Shown here in pieces: positions 22,550-36,100 of a stretch of 64,000 bases of DNA (position 1 is the stretch's first letter; every line of letters starts with the position of its first letter). The translations under genes and the position numbers were made by a program. The notes below the pieces were generated by a model. It was not told the DNA's origin. It saw only the letters and a list, made by a program, of their open reading frames with translations, and ran no database searches. The stretch is taken from positions 918,002,979 to 918,066,978 of the forward strand of contig CM062815.1 of assembly GCA_031772625.1 (NCBI GenBank), given 5' to 3'. Source of the stretch: Pinus tabuliformis. Lineage: Eukaryota; Streptophyta; Pinopsida; Pinales; Pinaceae.

Positions 22550-25500
22550 ATGAATCATGAAGAAGAGGAAGAAATGCAACATGATATATCAAAATTACAA
22601 GACCACGTACAATATATTTCACTCTCACTAAAGGTAAATGAAGCCAAGTTGAATGGCGTGGAAGCTAATACGAATGGAATGCAAGTTAATATGGATGGCA
22701 TGGAAGCTAATATGGATGGTATGGAAGCTAATATGGATGGCATGGAAGCTAAGATGAATGGCATGGATGCTCAGATGAATGACATGGACGATAAGAAATG
22801 GTCACTAATGGTGAAAGGGTAGTAAAGGAAACTCATGATGAGAACAAAAGAAATCTTAATCATGATTTCATAGACTCTAATGTTGGATTGAAGATCCACC
22901 ATGTTCTAAAAATATATATGAGGAAGTTTGATGGCAAGGATCTCGGAACATGGATACTATAGATGGAGCAATTTTGCGATCTACATAATGTGAAAAACAC
23001 ACAAAAGGTATGTATTGCAACTTTGTATTTGGAACCAAATCAGTTTGTATGGTATCAATGGCTTTGCTCTAGTAAACAAATTGTCACTTGGGCAATTTTT
23101 ATTGAAGAAATGATAGCACATTATGAAGATACAAAAAGCAACACCTTTTTTAGCGAATTGATAAATCTCAAACAAAAGGGTTCAATGATGGAGCACATTG
23201 AGGACATTCAAAAATTGAACATAAGGGTAAAAGATATTCTAGAGGAGCATAGGATTGATGTGTTCATAGGGACTTTAAAGGATAATATCCAACATGAGGT
23301 TCGCCTTTGGGAACTTGATTCATTGGAGAAGGCATTCAGGTTAGCAAGAAAAATGGAAAGAAAAATTATGGCAACCAGGAAGCCTACCACTTAAAACTAT
23401 AAATATGGAAGTGTTGTTGCCCCTAGCCTTCCACAACCTATAGGGTTGACACCAAAAAAATTGGAAGAAAAAAGAGCAAAAGGGCTTTGTTACAGTTGTG
23501 ATAGAAAATACAATAAAGGTCATAAGTGTGCTGAGAATAAATTATTCTACATAGATTGTGAAGAGGAGGAAGAAAAAGAACACGAAAAGTCAAAAGAAGA
23601 GGATATACTCTAGGAACAAACCCTAAATAAAGAAGAAATGAATCTGACCATATCTTGTAATGCATTGGTTGGAATTACTGCTCCTCAAACTATCAAAATA
23701 GAAGGACATATCAAGAGGAAAAAGGTAATAGTGTTGATTGATTCGGGAAGTACCCATAATTTTATTCATTGTAAGATAGCAAAGGAATTGAATTGCTTCC
23801 TATATCCAACACCAGAGTGTCAAGTGATGGTTCCAAGCGGAGGAACCATAAATTGCTCTAGAAAGTGCCATAATATCAAGCTATCCATGGGAGAATATGT
23901 ATTGAATATCCCAATGCTTTCCATTCCAATGGGTGGTGTTGATGTTGTACTAGGAGTCTAATGGCTACAATACTTAGGTACAATAGCTTTTAATTTTCAA
24001 GAAATTTTCATGAAATTTTGTGTGGAAGGAAAGGATGTTTAATTAAGGGGTATTGCAGGGAAATTAGGAAAGTTAATCAGCTCTAACGGTATGAAAAATC
24101 TTACAAAGAAGGAAAAACGAGGTGTAATTGCACAATTATGTTCGCTAAAGGTTCCCACATTGAAATCATCTATTTCTCCAGATCTCCAAAAAGTCTTGGA
24201 CAATCATTCCAAGGTATTTGAGAGTCCCAAAGGTCTCCCACCTATTCGGGATCATGATCATGCTATTCATTTGATTCCAGGAAGTGTTCCTCCAAACATC
24301 AGGTTGTACAGGTGTCCCTATGCCGAAAAGAGATAAATTGAACGTATGGTTGCAGAAATGCTAGAGGTTGGTATAATTCAACCTAATCAAAGTTCTTTTT
24401 CTACTCTATTAGTATTGGTGCATAAGAAGGACGGATCATGGCACATGTGTCCAGATTATAGGGAGCTCAACAAGCTCACTATTAAAGATAAATTTCCCAT
24501 TCCTGTCATTGATGAATTATTGGATGAGTTGCATGGATCAATTTACTTCACCAAGTTGGATCTTCGTTCAAGATAACATCAAATCAGAATGAAGACTGAA
24601 GGCATTCCGAAAACAACATTTAGAACCAATGAGGGTCATTATGAATTTTTTGTCATGCCTTTTGGCCTTACCAATGCACCCTCTACATTTCAAGGTTTGA
24701 TGAATTCCATTTTCAAAACCTTACTTAGAAAATTTGTGTTAGTATTTTTTTATGATATACTAATCTACAACAAGTCATGGAAGGATCATGTTGAACATGT
24801 TGACAGGGTGCTCAAACTATTGGAGGAGAAACAATTATATGCAAAAAGCTCCAAATGTTTCTTTGGAGTACAGGAGGTGGAATATCTGGGTCATATTGTA
24901 TCTCATGAAGGTGTTATGGTAGACCCTAGCAAAATTAAATCCATTAAGGAATGGAAAATCCCCACATCCATAAAGTATCTGCGAGGATTTCTTGGGTTGA
25001 CAGGGTATTATCGTAATTTTGTTAAGAATTATGGGAGAATAGCAGCACCTCTAACAACATTACTGAAGAAAGATGTATTTTCATTGACTCCAGAATCAAC
25101 AAAGGCCTTCGAACATCTTAAAGAGGTAATGTGCCAAGCACCGGTCCTAGCTACGCTGGACTTCACAAAAACCTTTATTGTGGAATGTGTTGCTCCAGGA
25201 AATGGAATTGGTGTTGTTTTAATGCAAGATGAATGACCCATTTCTTTCAAAAGTTGTCGAATCAAGGGAAAGTATTTAAAAAAAGCTATTTAGGGGAAGG
25301 AAATGTTGGCAATACTACATGCACTTAAAAAATGGTGACCCTACCTAATCGGAAGACCAATCAAGGTAAAAATGGATCATGATAGTCTTAAATACTTTTT
25401 AGAATAAAGATTATCCTCTGAAGAGCAACAAAAATGGGTCACAAAGAGGTTGGGTTATGACTTTGAAATCATCTACAAAAAAGGGAAGAAAAATGTTGTT

Positions 25501-26976
25501 GCAGATGCACTCTCAAGAAAGGATGAGGATGTGGAAGCATTGTTGTGCGCCATTTCTATTATCCAACTAGATTGGATAAATGAAGCAAGGGAGGAATGGA
25601 ATAATGATGAAGAAGTGACTCATTCAAAAGTTACAATAAGATGCTAGTACATCTGATACATTTAGCTGGAAAAATGATTCGTTATGGTACAAAGATCGCT
25701 TATACCTATGTAAGAATTCCCAACTCAAACAAAAGATTCTTATGGAATTGCACACTTCTCCCTTCGGAGGGCACTTACGATTTTTAAAAACTTACCACAG
25801 GGTTAAGAAGGAATTTTTTGGGATGGCCTTAAATGAGATATTCAAAAGTTTGTGGTGGAATGTTTGGGTTGCCAACAAAATAAAGTTGAAACAATTAAGA
25901 CCCTAGGTCTATTAAAACATTTATCCATTCCAAGCCAACGTTGGGAGGAGGTCTCAATGGATTTTATCAGAGGTTTACCCAAGTCTGAAGGAAAGTGTGT
26001 CATCATGGTGGTAGTTGACAGACTTACCAAGTATGCACACTTTTGTGCATTATCACATCCATTTAAATCCAGTACAGTTTCTACTAAATTTATGGAAACA
26101 ATTCAAAAGATACATGGAAACCCAAAGATTATTGTAAGTGACAAAGATCCCATTTTCACTAGAAATTTTTGGACATAATTATTTTCTTGTCTTGGTACTC
26201 AGTTAACTCATAGTTCATCTTATGATCCTCAATCTGATGGGCAAACTGAGATAGTAAACAAATGTTTGGAAGGATATCTTCGTTCCTTTGTATCTGCTAA
26301 ACAGTTACAATGGGTCAAATGGTTGCCTATAGCTGAATGGTGGTATAAGACTTCCTTCCATACTGCAGCAAAAATGACTCCATTTATGGCACTTTATGGA
26401 TATAATCCACCATCCATCACATCATATTTAAGAGAAAATTCTAAGGTTCAAGCAATGGAACATGACATCGAGCATCAACAACAAGTTTTCCAACTCTTAA
26501 AGGATAACCTCAAGTTGGCGCATAATAGAATGAAACAATAGGCAGATCAACATCACAACGAAAGAAGTTTTGATGTAGGTGACTAGGTATTCCTACGGCT
26601 ACAACCATATAAACAAATGTCCCTCAAGCAAGCTAAGAAGGATAATAAATTATCACCAAAGTATTATGGTCCGTACAAGGTGTTGCAAAAGATTGGTACT
26701 ATGGCATATAAATTGGAGCTTCCTGCAGCATCCCAAGTGCACCCAGTTTTCCATGTTTCATGTTTAAAGAAGGTTATAGGTGACAAGCTCCGAGTTCAAA
26801 CAATATTTCCAGAACTTGACGGGGAAGGAAAAATCATATTGGAACCAGAACCAGTCATAGAAACAAGATCTTGACAGCTACGAAATCGATCAATTTTTGA
26901 TCTCATCAAGTGGAAGAACTTATTTGCTAAAGATGCCATATGGGAGGATGATAATTTTATACATAAGCATCCATAA
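22550..26976 (+). pseudogene. H gag-pol polyprotein with C-terminal chromodomain
   Basis: 22963..26976 is one frame interrupted by about ten stops; the gag N-terminus (22550..~22795) is one frameshift away. Order: gag with NMDGMEA repeats and capsid segment, zinc knuckle (CYSCDRKYNKGHKC), retropepsin (LIDSGSTHNFI), RT ([44 protein letters not shown]), RNase H, integrase (VSMDFIRGLP, VSDKDPIF, SDGQTEIVNK: all three acidic residues present), GPY/F module (YYGPYKVLQKIGTMAYKLEL) and chromodomain (LRNRSIFDLIKWKN, WEDDNFI). The RT active site reads FFYDIL where FFDDIL is expected, so the first catalytic Asp is lost. Chromodomains target integration to specific chromatin. Confidence 0.88.
22664..22793 (+). 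repeat. 21-bp tandem repeat inside H gag
   Basis: About six copies of a 21-bp unit like aatatggatggcatggaagc, encoding NMDGMEA heptads (NMDGMEA, KMNGMDA, QMNDMDD at the end). A seven-residue period suggests a coiled-coil extension that grew by slippage. Confidence 0.85.
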
Positions 26977-27020
26977 CTACTCAAGCGTTAAGGACTATGC
27001 TTTTCAGAAGGAGATGGGCA

Positions 27021-27353
27021 TGTTAGGCCCCTCTAATACTAGTGATTCCCCCATTACTAGTGTCATTGTATCCCTTATTGTTATTATTGTGCCCCAATTG
27101 TCCCCATCTTGTTATTAGTATGCCACATAGAAACCCATTATTGTTATTTTTGTGCCCTTATGTTATTACTATTATGTCGGCTTGATTATATTGTGACCCC
27201 TTAGACTCCTATATATAGAAGGGAGGTTTAGTCATATGTATCATCCAAGAATTATTCATTTTTGTAATGTAAAGGAGGTTGCCCCCTTGAAGAGGCTAAA
27301 TTATAAGGCGTTCATCTATCTTTTCTATCTTTTTGTGAGATGGTTTCCTAACA
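27021..27353 (+). repeat. 3' LTR of H
   Basis: 333 bp, TGTTAGGCCCC..TTTCCTAACA, with TATA-like ctatatatagaag near 27210. Closely related to the LTR of element D at 37119..37449 (331 bp, opposite strand). Confidence 0.9.
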
Positions 27354-27408
27354 CAATCTCTGGGTCCAAAGACTTAAGTTTTCCTTCATCCTTTTTGAGC
27401 TTTGCCAT
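27354..27408 (-). pseudogene. Element G: stranded gag N-terminus
   Basis: On the minus strand ATG at 27408..27406 opens MAKLKKDEGKLKSLDPEI, which runs into the H insertion. A short charged opening fits the coiled gag start resuming at 21478 on the other side of H. Exact phase across the junction is uncertain. Confidence 0.5.
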
Positions 27409-28082
27409 AGTTATCATTCACATTCACAATTTACATAAGTAAGAAGACTGCGCTTGATTTAGACTTATGAAATAATGCAACATAATACAGATATAGACAT
27501 AAATATAGATATGTATCATAAATAAAACTTCATTTCATTAGTATCAAAGAACTGAAATATGCTTACGTACAGAATGGAAATAAACTAGCTCGGGCAATGG
27601 TAACTTGTCTTTGAGAAGAGATGTGCTAGATACATGGCTAGGAACTATGTTACAATGAGGCTCGAAAGACTATTTATTAATGAGAAACAATGGAAAACCT
27701 TAAACATCCAAAAACCTAAGCCTTGGAGATGAAACGCCAAAACTATGGGTCTCATTGGGCTGAATTGGTACATCAACTTCTCAAGGTTGTAACTTTGGCA
27801 TATGATCTTCGTTCAACACACATGATACCTCAATAGAAATATCTATCTGGGGACTATAAATTTCAACCAAAAATGCCATTCAAAGAGTTATGTTTTTCCA
27901 TTTTCCAAGAAAAGGTCATTTAGGGCCTCAAAACTACTCTGGAAGTTCAAGACTCGAAAAAATGCCAAAAATAATAAATTGTGCTACAATTAAGGAAACT
28001 AAAAAACTGAAATAAAAAATGGTGGGGGACCAAGTGGAATAGGTGGGTGGTCACCAATATCCACCTAGATTAGTCCTCCCCC
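27409..28082 (-). other. Probable 3' LTR of element B plus G leader
   Basis: No coding region. On the minus strand the chromodomain frame of B ends at 28083 and is followed at once by a purine tract (taagggggaggac), as expected just before a 3' LTR. AT-rich sequence with aataaa signals runs down to about 27440. Exact LTR limits are not visible because the other LTR is off-window; the last ~30 bases before 27408 are G leader. Confidence 0.4.
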
Positions 28083-31000
28083 TTATGAATCAATGGTCCC
28101 CATTGCATTGAGTGCCTCCATGAGATTGGGAAACTTCTGCTTAACTTTCTCCCTAGTGAGCAACTTGCCTTGGTCCAAGAGTTGGCTAGCTTTCACAAAC
28201 TGATACAGTTTGATATTTTGCTGGTGAGTGTTGTTGATATGTGTGTCCATGATATGATAAGTTGTGGCATGTTCCATGTAGTCTAGTTTTAACTCTGTTG
28301 GTGTGAGTTGTTCTGCAATGCTTGATGTGGCCAGTAATGGTGGAAAGTATAGTCGAAGGTGATTCACATTGAACAGTGGGTGCGGGCCAAGGAGTGGGGG
28401 GAATGTTGAGCTAAAAATAAATTTCTACCACAACCTTCATAATGGTGTATGGCCCATATTGAAGTGGTATGAGCTTCCGATGTGCTCTCATATGAAATTC
28501 TTTCTTCAAATGCAACCAAATTTTTTCGCCCACCTGAAACTTGTGTGGCACCCAATGTTGATCATGTCACTGCTTTTTCTTAGCATTGGACTTCTCCAAG
28601 ATGTCATGAACATGTTGGAGGATGTTCTAGTCACGGTTAATCAATTTTGTTACTTTATTAGCCTCAGATAGTACATTTTTAGATTTTGTTTGTGTAGTTG
28701 CATGAGGCATGACAACATTAATCAGACACAATGGTTGAAATCCTAGGCCCACTTGAAAGGGACTGTGACCAGTCGAGCTATGGAGAGATCTGTTATAACT
28801 ATGCTACACATAGGGAAGGCTCTCATCCCAGGTTTATGGATGCTTAGAGTTGTACATGCAGAGTATGTGCACTATCATTGAGTTGATGACCTCTATCTAC
28901 GCATCATTCTAGTGATGGAATGTAGTTGAGTTGGTGAGATTGGTGTCCAATAGTGTCTAGAGTCTTGACCAAAATGTGCTGAGGAACCTGCTATCCCAAT
29001 ATGATATAATTGTTTGTAGGATACCAAAATGTAACCACACTCATTCAAAGAATATTTTGGAAGTGTCCTCTGTTGTGATACTCTTCTTGTAGGCCACTAA
29101 TATAGCCATATTAGAAAATTTGTCCATGACCACAAATACACAATCATTACAATGCTTGGTAGAAGGAAGGCTAGATAGATAGTCCATGGAGATGGATTCA
29201 CAAGGTTTGTTGGGAGTAGGTGGAGGAGTGTACAAGCCTTGCTTCTTGATGGTTGGATTGGAAATGGCGCAAGCAATGCAGGATTTGACATATTTCCCAA
29301 CATCCTGTAGGAGTTTCGGCCAATAAAATTACTTTTGTAGTACGACCACAATTTTCTCCACACCAAAGCGTACTGCGACCCAAATGTAGTGTGCCTCCCA
29401 AATCCACTTGCCATGCTATCTTGAAGGAACACAAAGCTGGCCTAGGTAGCATAATAATGTGCCCAGGAGGTGGAAATTAGGAACGTTCTTTCCATCTACT
29501 AGCATTTGGTATGTGGATTCGAACTCTAGATCATTTTTGTATAATTGCAGCCATCCATAGGTCTCGTCGCCTAAAGATTTAAGAACAATAGTCAGTGTTG
29601 CAACAGGGGGTCGTTTAAGGTAGTTTGCAACATGATTGGTGTTGTCCTTTTTGTATTTAATTTTCAAGTGGAAGTGTTGCAAATATGTAGACCACTTCTG
29701 ATGGTGACTGTTCTACAACTTCCCTTGTGTCTGTATAAATTGAAGAGGTCGGTGATTGGTGTGGATGATCATCTCCTTCCCTAGAATTTAATGCTTCGAT
29801 TGTTGGAAATCCCACATGATGGAATACATCTATTTATCATAGATGGGATACTTTCAAAATGTGTCAAAAAATGTCTCACTATGATATGCCACTGGATGTC
29901 TGCACTGGGTGACGGTTGCACCAATAACATAGTAAGAGGCGTCTATCTCAATTTCAGATCGTCTGTAGGTATGTCAATGTGAGTATTGATGCAGAGCAAA
30001 GGTTATGCTTTAACTCAATGAAATCATTCTATTGGGACTCAGATCAGGAAAATGTTTCTTTCACCCTTGGTAATATGACTCAAAGGAAAAGTGATATGGG
30101 AGAATCCCAACATGAATCTCTAATAAAAATTTGCAACTCCCAAAAACATTTGAAGCTATATTAGAGTGGTTGGGGATAGCCAATCCCGACTAACTTGGAT
30201 CTTAGTCGGATTCACATGCATGCCTCACTCATCTATGATATAACCCAGATATTGGACCTGAATCATGCTAAAGGTCCATTTCTCCAAGTTGGCACACAGT
30301 TTATGTTGTTGTAGGGTTTCAAGGACCTGTCGAATATGTTGTTCTTCCCAACTCTTTTATAAGATGAGGATTTCATCCAAATAAAAACCATGAATGAGTT
30401 GGTGAAGGGTCGTAAGATGTTATCCATTAGCCTCAGAAAAGTTGTAGGGGAAGTTTTCAACATGAAAGGCATAACCAACCATTCAAAAAGGCCTTCCTTG
30501 GATTTGAAGGTGGTCTTCCATGCATCTATGGGCTCTATTGGAACCTGGTGATACCCAGACTTCAAATCAATCTTGCTGAAATACTTGGGCCCCTTGAGTT
30601 GGTCCAAAAGGCCATTAGTTTGTGGGATTAGATACATGTTCCTAACAATGATTTTATTTAGTGCTCGATCATCAATGCAAAGCCTCCAAGTCCCATCCTT
30701 CTTTTGTACAAGTACAATCAGACTCCCACAAGGTGAGGAAATTGGTGAGATGTGCCCTTTATGTAGAAACTCTTGAATTTTTCACTTGATCTCTTCATTT
30801 TCGATAATGGAGCGATGATATATTGGTACATTGGGTAGAGGTGCTTTGGGAGTCCATATATTATTCCATGACCTTATCCACCTACTTCTGTTGCATGGAG
30901 GAACCCTTCCTGGGGGACATGGATGTGGCCATGATCTCCCCCTTATTTTGAGAGCGAATAAGAAAGAAAAAAAATTTCTCAGTCTGGGAGATGATCTTAC

Positions 31001-31645
31001 TACATTTCTTAGCGGAGATCAAAGAGATGGCAGTAGGAGAGGCTACCTCCAATATCCTGTATAACTTATTACCCAAATAAATAATAATAGTGTGATCCCT
31101 CGACTCATATACAGCATAACACTTCCACAAGTATGTTTGGTCTAATAACATATTACAAAATTACAGAGGAGAAACATCACACAATTCCTCATCCATGAAG
31201 GGCTTGATGATGTAGGGAAGGTGTCATTGTTGGCTGATGTAAAGATCTTGTCCTTGGTGAAGCCACCTGATGGTGTACAACTGTGGGTGTGGTGTGGATA
31301 GTACGCCCAAACGCTTCACAACCTCTGCTCAAATGAGGTTCTTTTGTATCCCGCTGTCAATAATGAATTACAATGGTGAAGCCTTCATCCACATCTGTGA
31401 GTGGAAGAGACACTCCCCCTCCTCAGGATCTTTGGGCTCAATATTTTGGATCTTGGTGGTGGCAATAGTGGCACTGGGCTCCACATCAATAATTTTCTTC
31501 CCTTTGTCATTCCCCTTGTTGGGTTCTGACTCAGATTCATAACATCCATCTGATTCGGAAGCCTTTAACTCGGCCATGAGTGACTGCTTGGCCCGAAACT
31601 CACTTGTATTGTGAGTGGGGATCCTATGGAACTGATCCAAAAATC
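28083..31645 (-). pseudogene. Element B: degraded chromovirus-like gag-pol
   Basis: Minus-strand Ty3/gypsy pol in many frames. From high to low coordinates: end of gag with remnant zinc knuckle (FHRIPTHNTSEFRAK) and acidic linker; RT (DQLKGPKYFSKIDLKSGYHQ at about 30620, FEWLVMPFMLKTSPTTF); RNase H end (KIKYKKDNTNHVANYL); zinc-binding and core integrase (ISMDYLSSLPSTKHCNDCVF near 29190); C-terminal GPY/F part and a chromodomain-like end (DQGKLLTREKVKQKFPNLMEA). The RT YxDD box is destroyed (FMVFIWMK). It is truncated at 31645 inside gag, where the LTR of element C begins; the rest of gag is presumably beyond the right edge of the window. Confidence 0.78.
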
Positions 31646-32813
31646 ACCCTATGAGTGATCTCAATTACAGAATTTATTAAATGAAGGTACTGTAGACTCA
31701 TGTGTTGTGTGTTTGTCTAGGTTATTTAAGCAATGGATCGATTAGATTGCAAATACATAGACACTTGAAAGTGGAAAACAACAGAGAAACACAGTAAGCA
31801 AATATAAGAACACAAGAAATTAATAAGGAGTTCACCTTATCCTCCAGGGCTACATCTCCGGTCTAGCTTCAGTGGTGGCCTTCTTTTTATTGTGTCTTGG
31901 AGCAGAGAATTACAATGAAGGAGCTCAATATGGGTCTCCTGAAACAGATTGGCTTGGCAGGGTGGTTCTTGGATTCCCCAAACCACTAGAGTACAAAGAC
32001 TCTTTTCTCTGCCAACTTTTTGAGCTCTTTGGTCTAACAGATCCTCTCAGGGATGGCTTGAGTCTCTCAAGCTCTCTGGTGCTTGACACTGCCTTTGGTT
32101 AGATCGGCCCTCTATCCTTGTTCTAATTTTTGCCTTACTGGTTCTTCTCTTCTCTGTCTTCTATCTTTGGTGTTCCATCTTTCAGTTCCCGATTTCCTTC
32201 TCCTTTCTCCGTCTGGTCTATACATGGCTTTAGAGCCATTCAATCTCATGGCTATTCGCTTCCTCTTCCTCTCCGTCGATTCGCCTGCTACAACTTCACT
32301 TGGAGTTCCCTGTTTCAGCGCCATCATCAAGCTCTCAAGGATGGCCACTTGTCCTCCAGCGAACCATGCCAGCCTGCTTCGTCGGTTCGATTCTTCGGTT
32401 ACATCGTGGGATGAGTCCTTTGCCACATTGGTGGTCAAAGCAGACCTCAAGTTCTTCTAAATTGAGGCTTAATCCTTCATCAGTACCGTCTTCTCCATTG
32501 GGCGTGATCTTAGCCGTTAGATCTGGAGCCCCCAGATTTGACGCCATTCGCTTGTCCCGCACGATTAACTAGCTTGACTGTTAGCATGCGATGAGTGACA
32601 GTTTTCTCTCTCCTCCACTTTCCACGCATCGGGCACTAAGTGGAATCGCTCCTTTTTCATCAAAACGACTTACCACCCATGGATGCCCCCGATCAGTACT
32701 GTCGGTTTTGGAGCGGGTCCCACCTTTAGTACTTAGCCTTTTGTCCCACAGTTTTTTTGACTCCCACACGACTGAGTGCTTAGGGCTTCTCCATGTTGAG
32801 GGTTTTCGCCCAA

Positions 32814-32843
32814 TGATGCGTGATAAGCGCTAATCACGCATCA
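32814..32843. repeat. 30-bp near-perfect palindrome in C LTR
   Basis: Arms TGATGCGTGAT and ATCACGCATCA flank a central AGCGCT, itself a palindrome; only one A/A pair is mismatched. Confidence 0.9.
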
Positions 32844-32912
32844 AAAACTCCTTCCATTTCCCGATCTGGGCCTCTCAAGGGCTAATTTCGCCTCCCGCGC
32901 AATCTACATGGG

Positions 32913-32938
32913 CCTCGGTCAGCGCGCTTTGACCGAGG
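32913..32938. repeat. 9-bp inverted repeat in C LTR
   Basis: CCTCGGTCA and TGACCGAGG flank an eight-base GC-rich loop (gcgcgctt). Confidence 0.9.
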
Positions 32939-33125
32939 TCCTCGTCGTTCCACGCTAGCTGCCACTACCACTGGTTTAGAGGTGTTTTTTATCACTGTTT
33001 TAAATCCTTTGAAGTCTGTCCCGACCTAGTATAGCCATGGCTCTGTTTATCCTGCTTTATGGATCTAATTCAGATCACGGCCTTCCCACTGAAAAGCTTT
33101 TGGACCACCAAAAGTTGGTTTTCTT

Positions 33126-36100
33126 TCAAGCATCGACTAAGTGAGGGTACTGCTGTCTCACTTGCCCAATCTCAATCGATTTTGCACTGCTCGGCTTCGA
33201 ACCTTTGAGTCCAATTCTAAGGTACTCAACATCTCCTCTGCACGTTGTCCTCACCTTCCTGTCTAAGACCGTGTCTTCTTGCAATTCATCAAGATATTCA
33301 GGTAGCAGGTCATCAATAGAAGGCAATTGACTTTGCTCTTCGGGATCGTCAACTAGAGAGGGTTCGAACAATCTCAAGCAATTTGCATTTACGACTGAGT
33401 AGATGTGCATGTAAGCTGGCAGATGAAGGCGTAAAGAATTTTCACAAATCTTCTCAAGTATCTCGAAGGGTCCATACCTGATAGGCTTTAGCTTTTCACC
33501 TTCACCTTACATCACGTCCTTGCTGATATACAGCCAGACCTAGTCGCCAACTTGGAAGCTATGCTCCATCCGATGCTTGTCATGCCTAGCCTTGTATTTG
33601 GCTTGGCTTTTGTCTAGCTGTTCTTGTACTGCTTGGTGGATCTCCTGGATTTTTTCAATGAACCTAGTTGTCCTGTTCACATCACCATGTCCCTCAACTG
33701 TGGTATTTTTACCAAAGACAAAATCCAAAGGAGACCTTGGTGTGAAACCAAAACAGGTCTCAAAAGGAGATCTCTAGGTAGAAGAATGCTTTTCTCTATT
33801 GTAAGCATGCTGCACATAACACAAATGTTCATCCCAAAGCTTAGGATGTTTGCTGCAATATCCTCTTAGTAGCTGGATCACTGTCCTTTTAACTACTTCT
33901 ATCTGGCCATCTGTTTGTGGATGAAAAGTTGTGTTTTTCTTCAATTTGGTGTCCATCAGTTCCCATAGACTTGACCAAAACTTCCCCACAAATCGGGTGT
34001 CTCGATCAAATACAATGGAAGTGGGTAATCTAAAATGAACCCATACATGTTCAAAGAACAGTTTTGTAGTTTGTTCAGCTGTAATCTGTTTGTTACAAGG
34101 TATCAAAATACACATTTTGTTGAACCTGTCCACAACGACGTATAGATAATCATGACCTTTCCTAGATTTAGGCAGTCCTCCAACAAAATCCATGGAAACA
34201 CTTTCCCAACGGTGAGAAGGAACTGGTAGTGGAATGTACAAGCCTAGTTTTCTATTACTAGGCTTGCTTTTGGCACACATAGTACACCCTCTTACATATC
34301 TAGAAACTGTCTCATTCATTTTTGGCCAATAACAAAATCTTTGCAGCTATGCAACTATTTTACTTACCCCAAAAGTGACCTGATATCAGAGAAGTGTGTG
34401 CTTCCCTAATTATCTTTATTCTCTTAGTTTGTGGAATGCAGAGTTCCCCACAATGGTATAAGCGTGAGTCCTTTACATGATAATCCAATTCTTCTACTCT
34501 TTTTCCTTGACTCAAAGTTGCATATACATCTTTAAAGTCTATATCTTGAGTATATTGTTCAATGTAGCTTTCATGTAACACAGAATTATGCTTAAGTATA
34601 GTAGATGCATTTATAATGGGTCTAGATAACATGTCTGCAACTTTATTATGTATGCCATTTTTATACCTGATGACTAAATGAAACTGTTGTAGAAAACCCA
34701 TCCATCTGTAATGTCTCGATTGCTGCAACTTAGTTTGGGAGTGTAGATATTGAAGTGGTTCATGATCAGTATGTATTACTATCTCTTTCCGCATCAAGTA
34801 ATGTTTCCACTTTTTCACACTTTGAACTAATGCATACAACTCTTTATCATATGTAGGATAGTTAGCTACTGCAGGATTAAAAGTCTCAGAATTATAACAT
34901 ATGGGTTTACCATGCTGTGTCAACACTTCTCCCATGGCATAGTCACTGGCATATGTTTGGATCTCAAATGGTCTTTGTTGATTAGGCAGTGCTAGTACAG
35001 GGGTTGTACTAATCTTTTCTTTCAAGGTGTCAAAGGCTTTCTGATGGTTTCCTCCCCACTGAAACACCTTGTTCAATCCTGTCAAAGCACGTAAGGGAGC
35101 TGCAATTGTAGAAAAGTTAGAAATGAAATTCCTCCAATATTGTGCTGCTCCTAAGGAGTTTCTCACTTCTGTAGTAGATTTGGGTTTAGGCTAGTTTTTA
35201 ATGACTTCCACTTTAGAGGGATATATTTTCAATTCACCACCCCCTACTATATGACCCAAATAATTTAGAGATGTTTTGCCAAATTCACATTTTGAGAATT
35301 TAACATAAAGTTTTTCTCTTTTCAAAACATCTAATGTCTGCTTAACATGCTTTAAGTGTTCTTGCCACGATTTACTAAAATCAGAATGTCATCCAGATAC
35401 ACAATAAAAAAATCATCAAGAAATGGTCTGAGTACATCATTCATTAATCTCATGAAAGTAGAAGGGGCATTGGTTAAGCCAAAAGGCATACCCAGCCACT
35501 CATACAATCCCTGCTTTGTTTTGAAAGCAGTCTTCCATGTATCCTGTTCTGCAATGCTGACCTGATGGTATCCACTGTTCAAATCCAGCTTGGTGAAATA
35601 AACAACTTCCTTCAATTGATCTAAAATATCATCTATGCGAGGAAGGGGATAATGATTTTTTATTGTTAACTTATTCAATGCTCGGTAGTCAATGCACATT
35701 CTCCACGAGCCATATTTCTTTCTCACCAAAACGATTGGTGACCCACATGGTGATGTGCTAGGCCTGATGAACCCTTTTGCGAGCAACTCCTGCACCTGAC
35801 TCTTGATTTCAGAATTCTCTAAAGCAGACAACCTGTACATTCCAATGTTAGGCAATGGAGCATCTTGCTGCAAAATAATATCATGTACTATTCCCTTTTT
35901 GGGTGGCAGATCCTTAGGTTCTTGAAACAAGATATCATACTCTGAAACAACCTTTTTTATATCTGCTTTCTGTTTAGCATTACAGCCCTCAAATACATTG
36001 GTTTTATCAGGTTTCTTTTCCTTTACAACCATTAGTAAGAATTGTTTGCATGAATTTATCATTCTTTTCATCTACCCTGAGTTTATGAGAGTACAATTAT

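Larger units (their letters stand above)
21518..27353 (+). mobile_element. Chromovirus-type Ty3/gypsy element H, complete with two LTRs
   Basis: 5.84 kb element with LTRs at 21518..21815 and 27021..27353, a Met-type primer-binding site, a gag-pol reading frame ending in a chromodomain, and a purine tract (agaaggagatgggca) before the 3' LTR. It splits the gag of minus-strand element G. The flanks (aattg and caatc) do not form a clear target duplication. Stops, one frameshift and a damaged RT motif make it inactive. Element D on the right is the same family in opposite orientation. The FFDDIL-type RT motif and C-terminal chromodomain suggest a Reina-like chromovirus; a phylogeny would settle this. 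Confidence 0.9.
31656..33077 (-). repeat. 3' LTR of element C
   Basis: 1422 bp on the minus strand from TGATCTGAATT (33077) to ..TTGAGATCA (31656), giving matching TGATCT/AGATCA ends. It directly follows a purine tract (agtgggaaggccg). The pairing is inferred because the 5' LTR is off-window. The U3-like part holds two strong inverted repeats (32814..32843 and 32913..32938). ORFs of 70-125 codons on both strands show no domains and are not called as genes. Confidence 0.7.

Noticed and set aside
21510-27360. Target-site duplication for H
   Set aside because: Flanks aattg and caatc do not match. The attg..caat symmetry is an inverted extension of the LTR ends, not a direct repeat.
32083-32572. 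Overlapping ORFs of 75-125 codons on both strands
   Set aside because: They lie inside the LTR of element C, overlap each other and show no domain.
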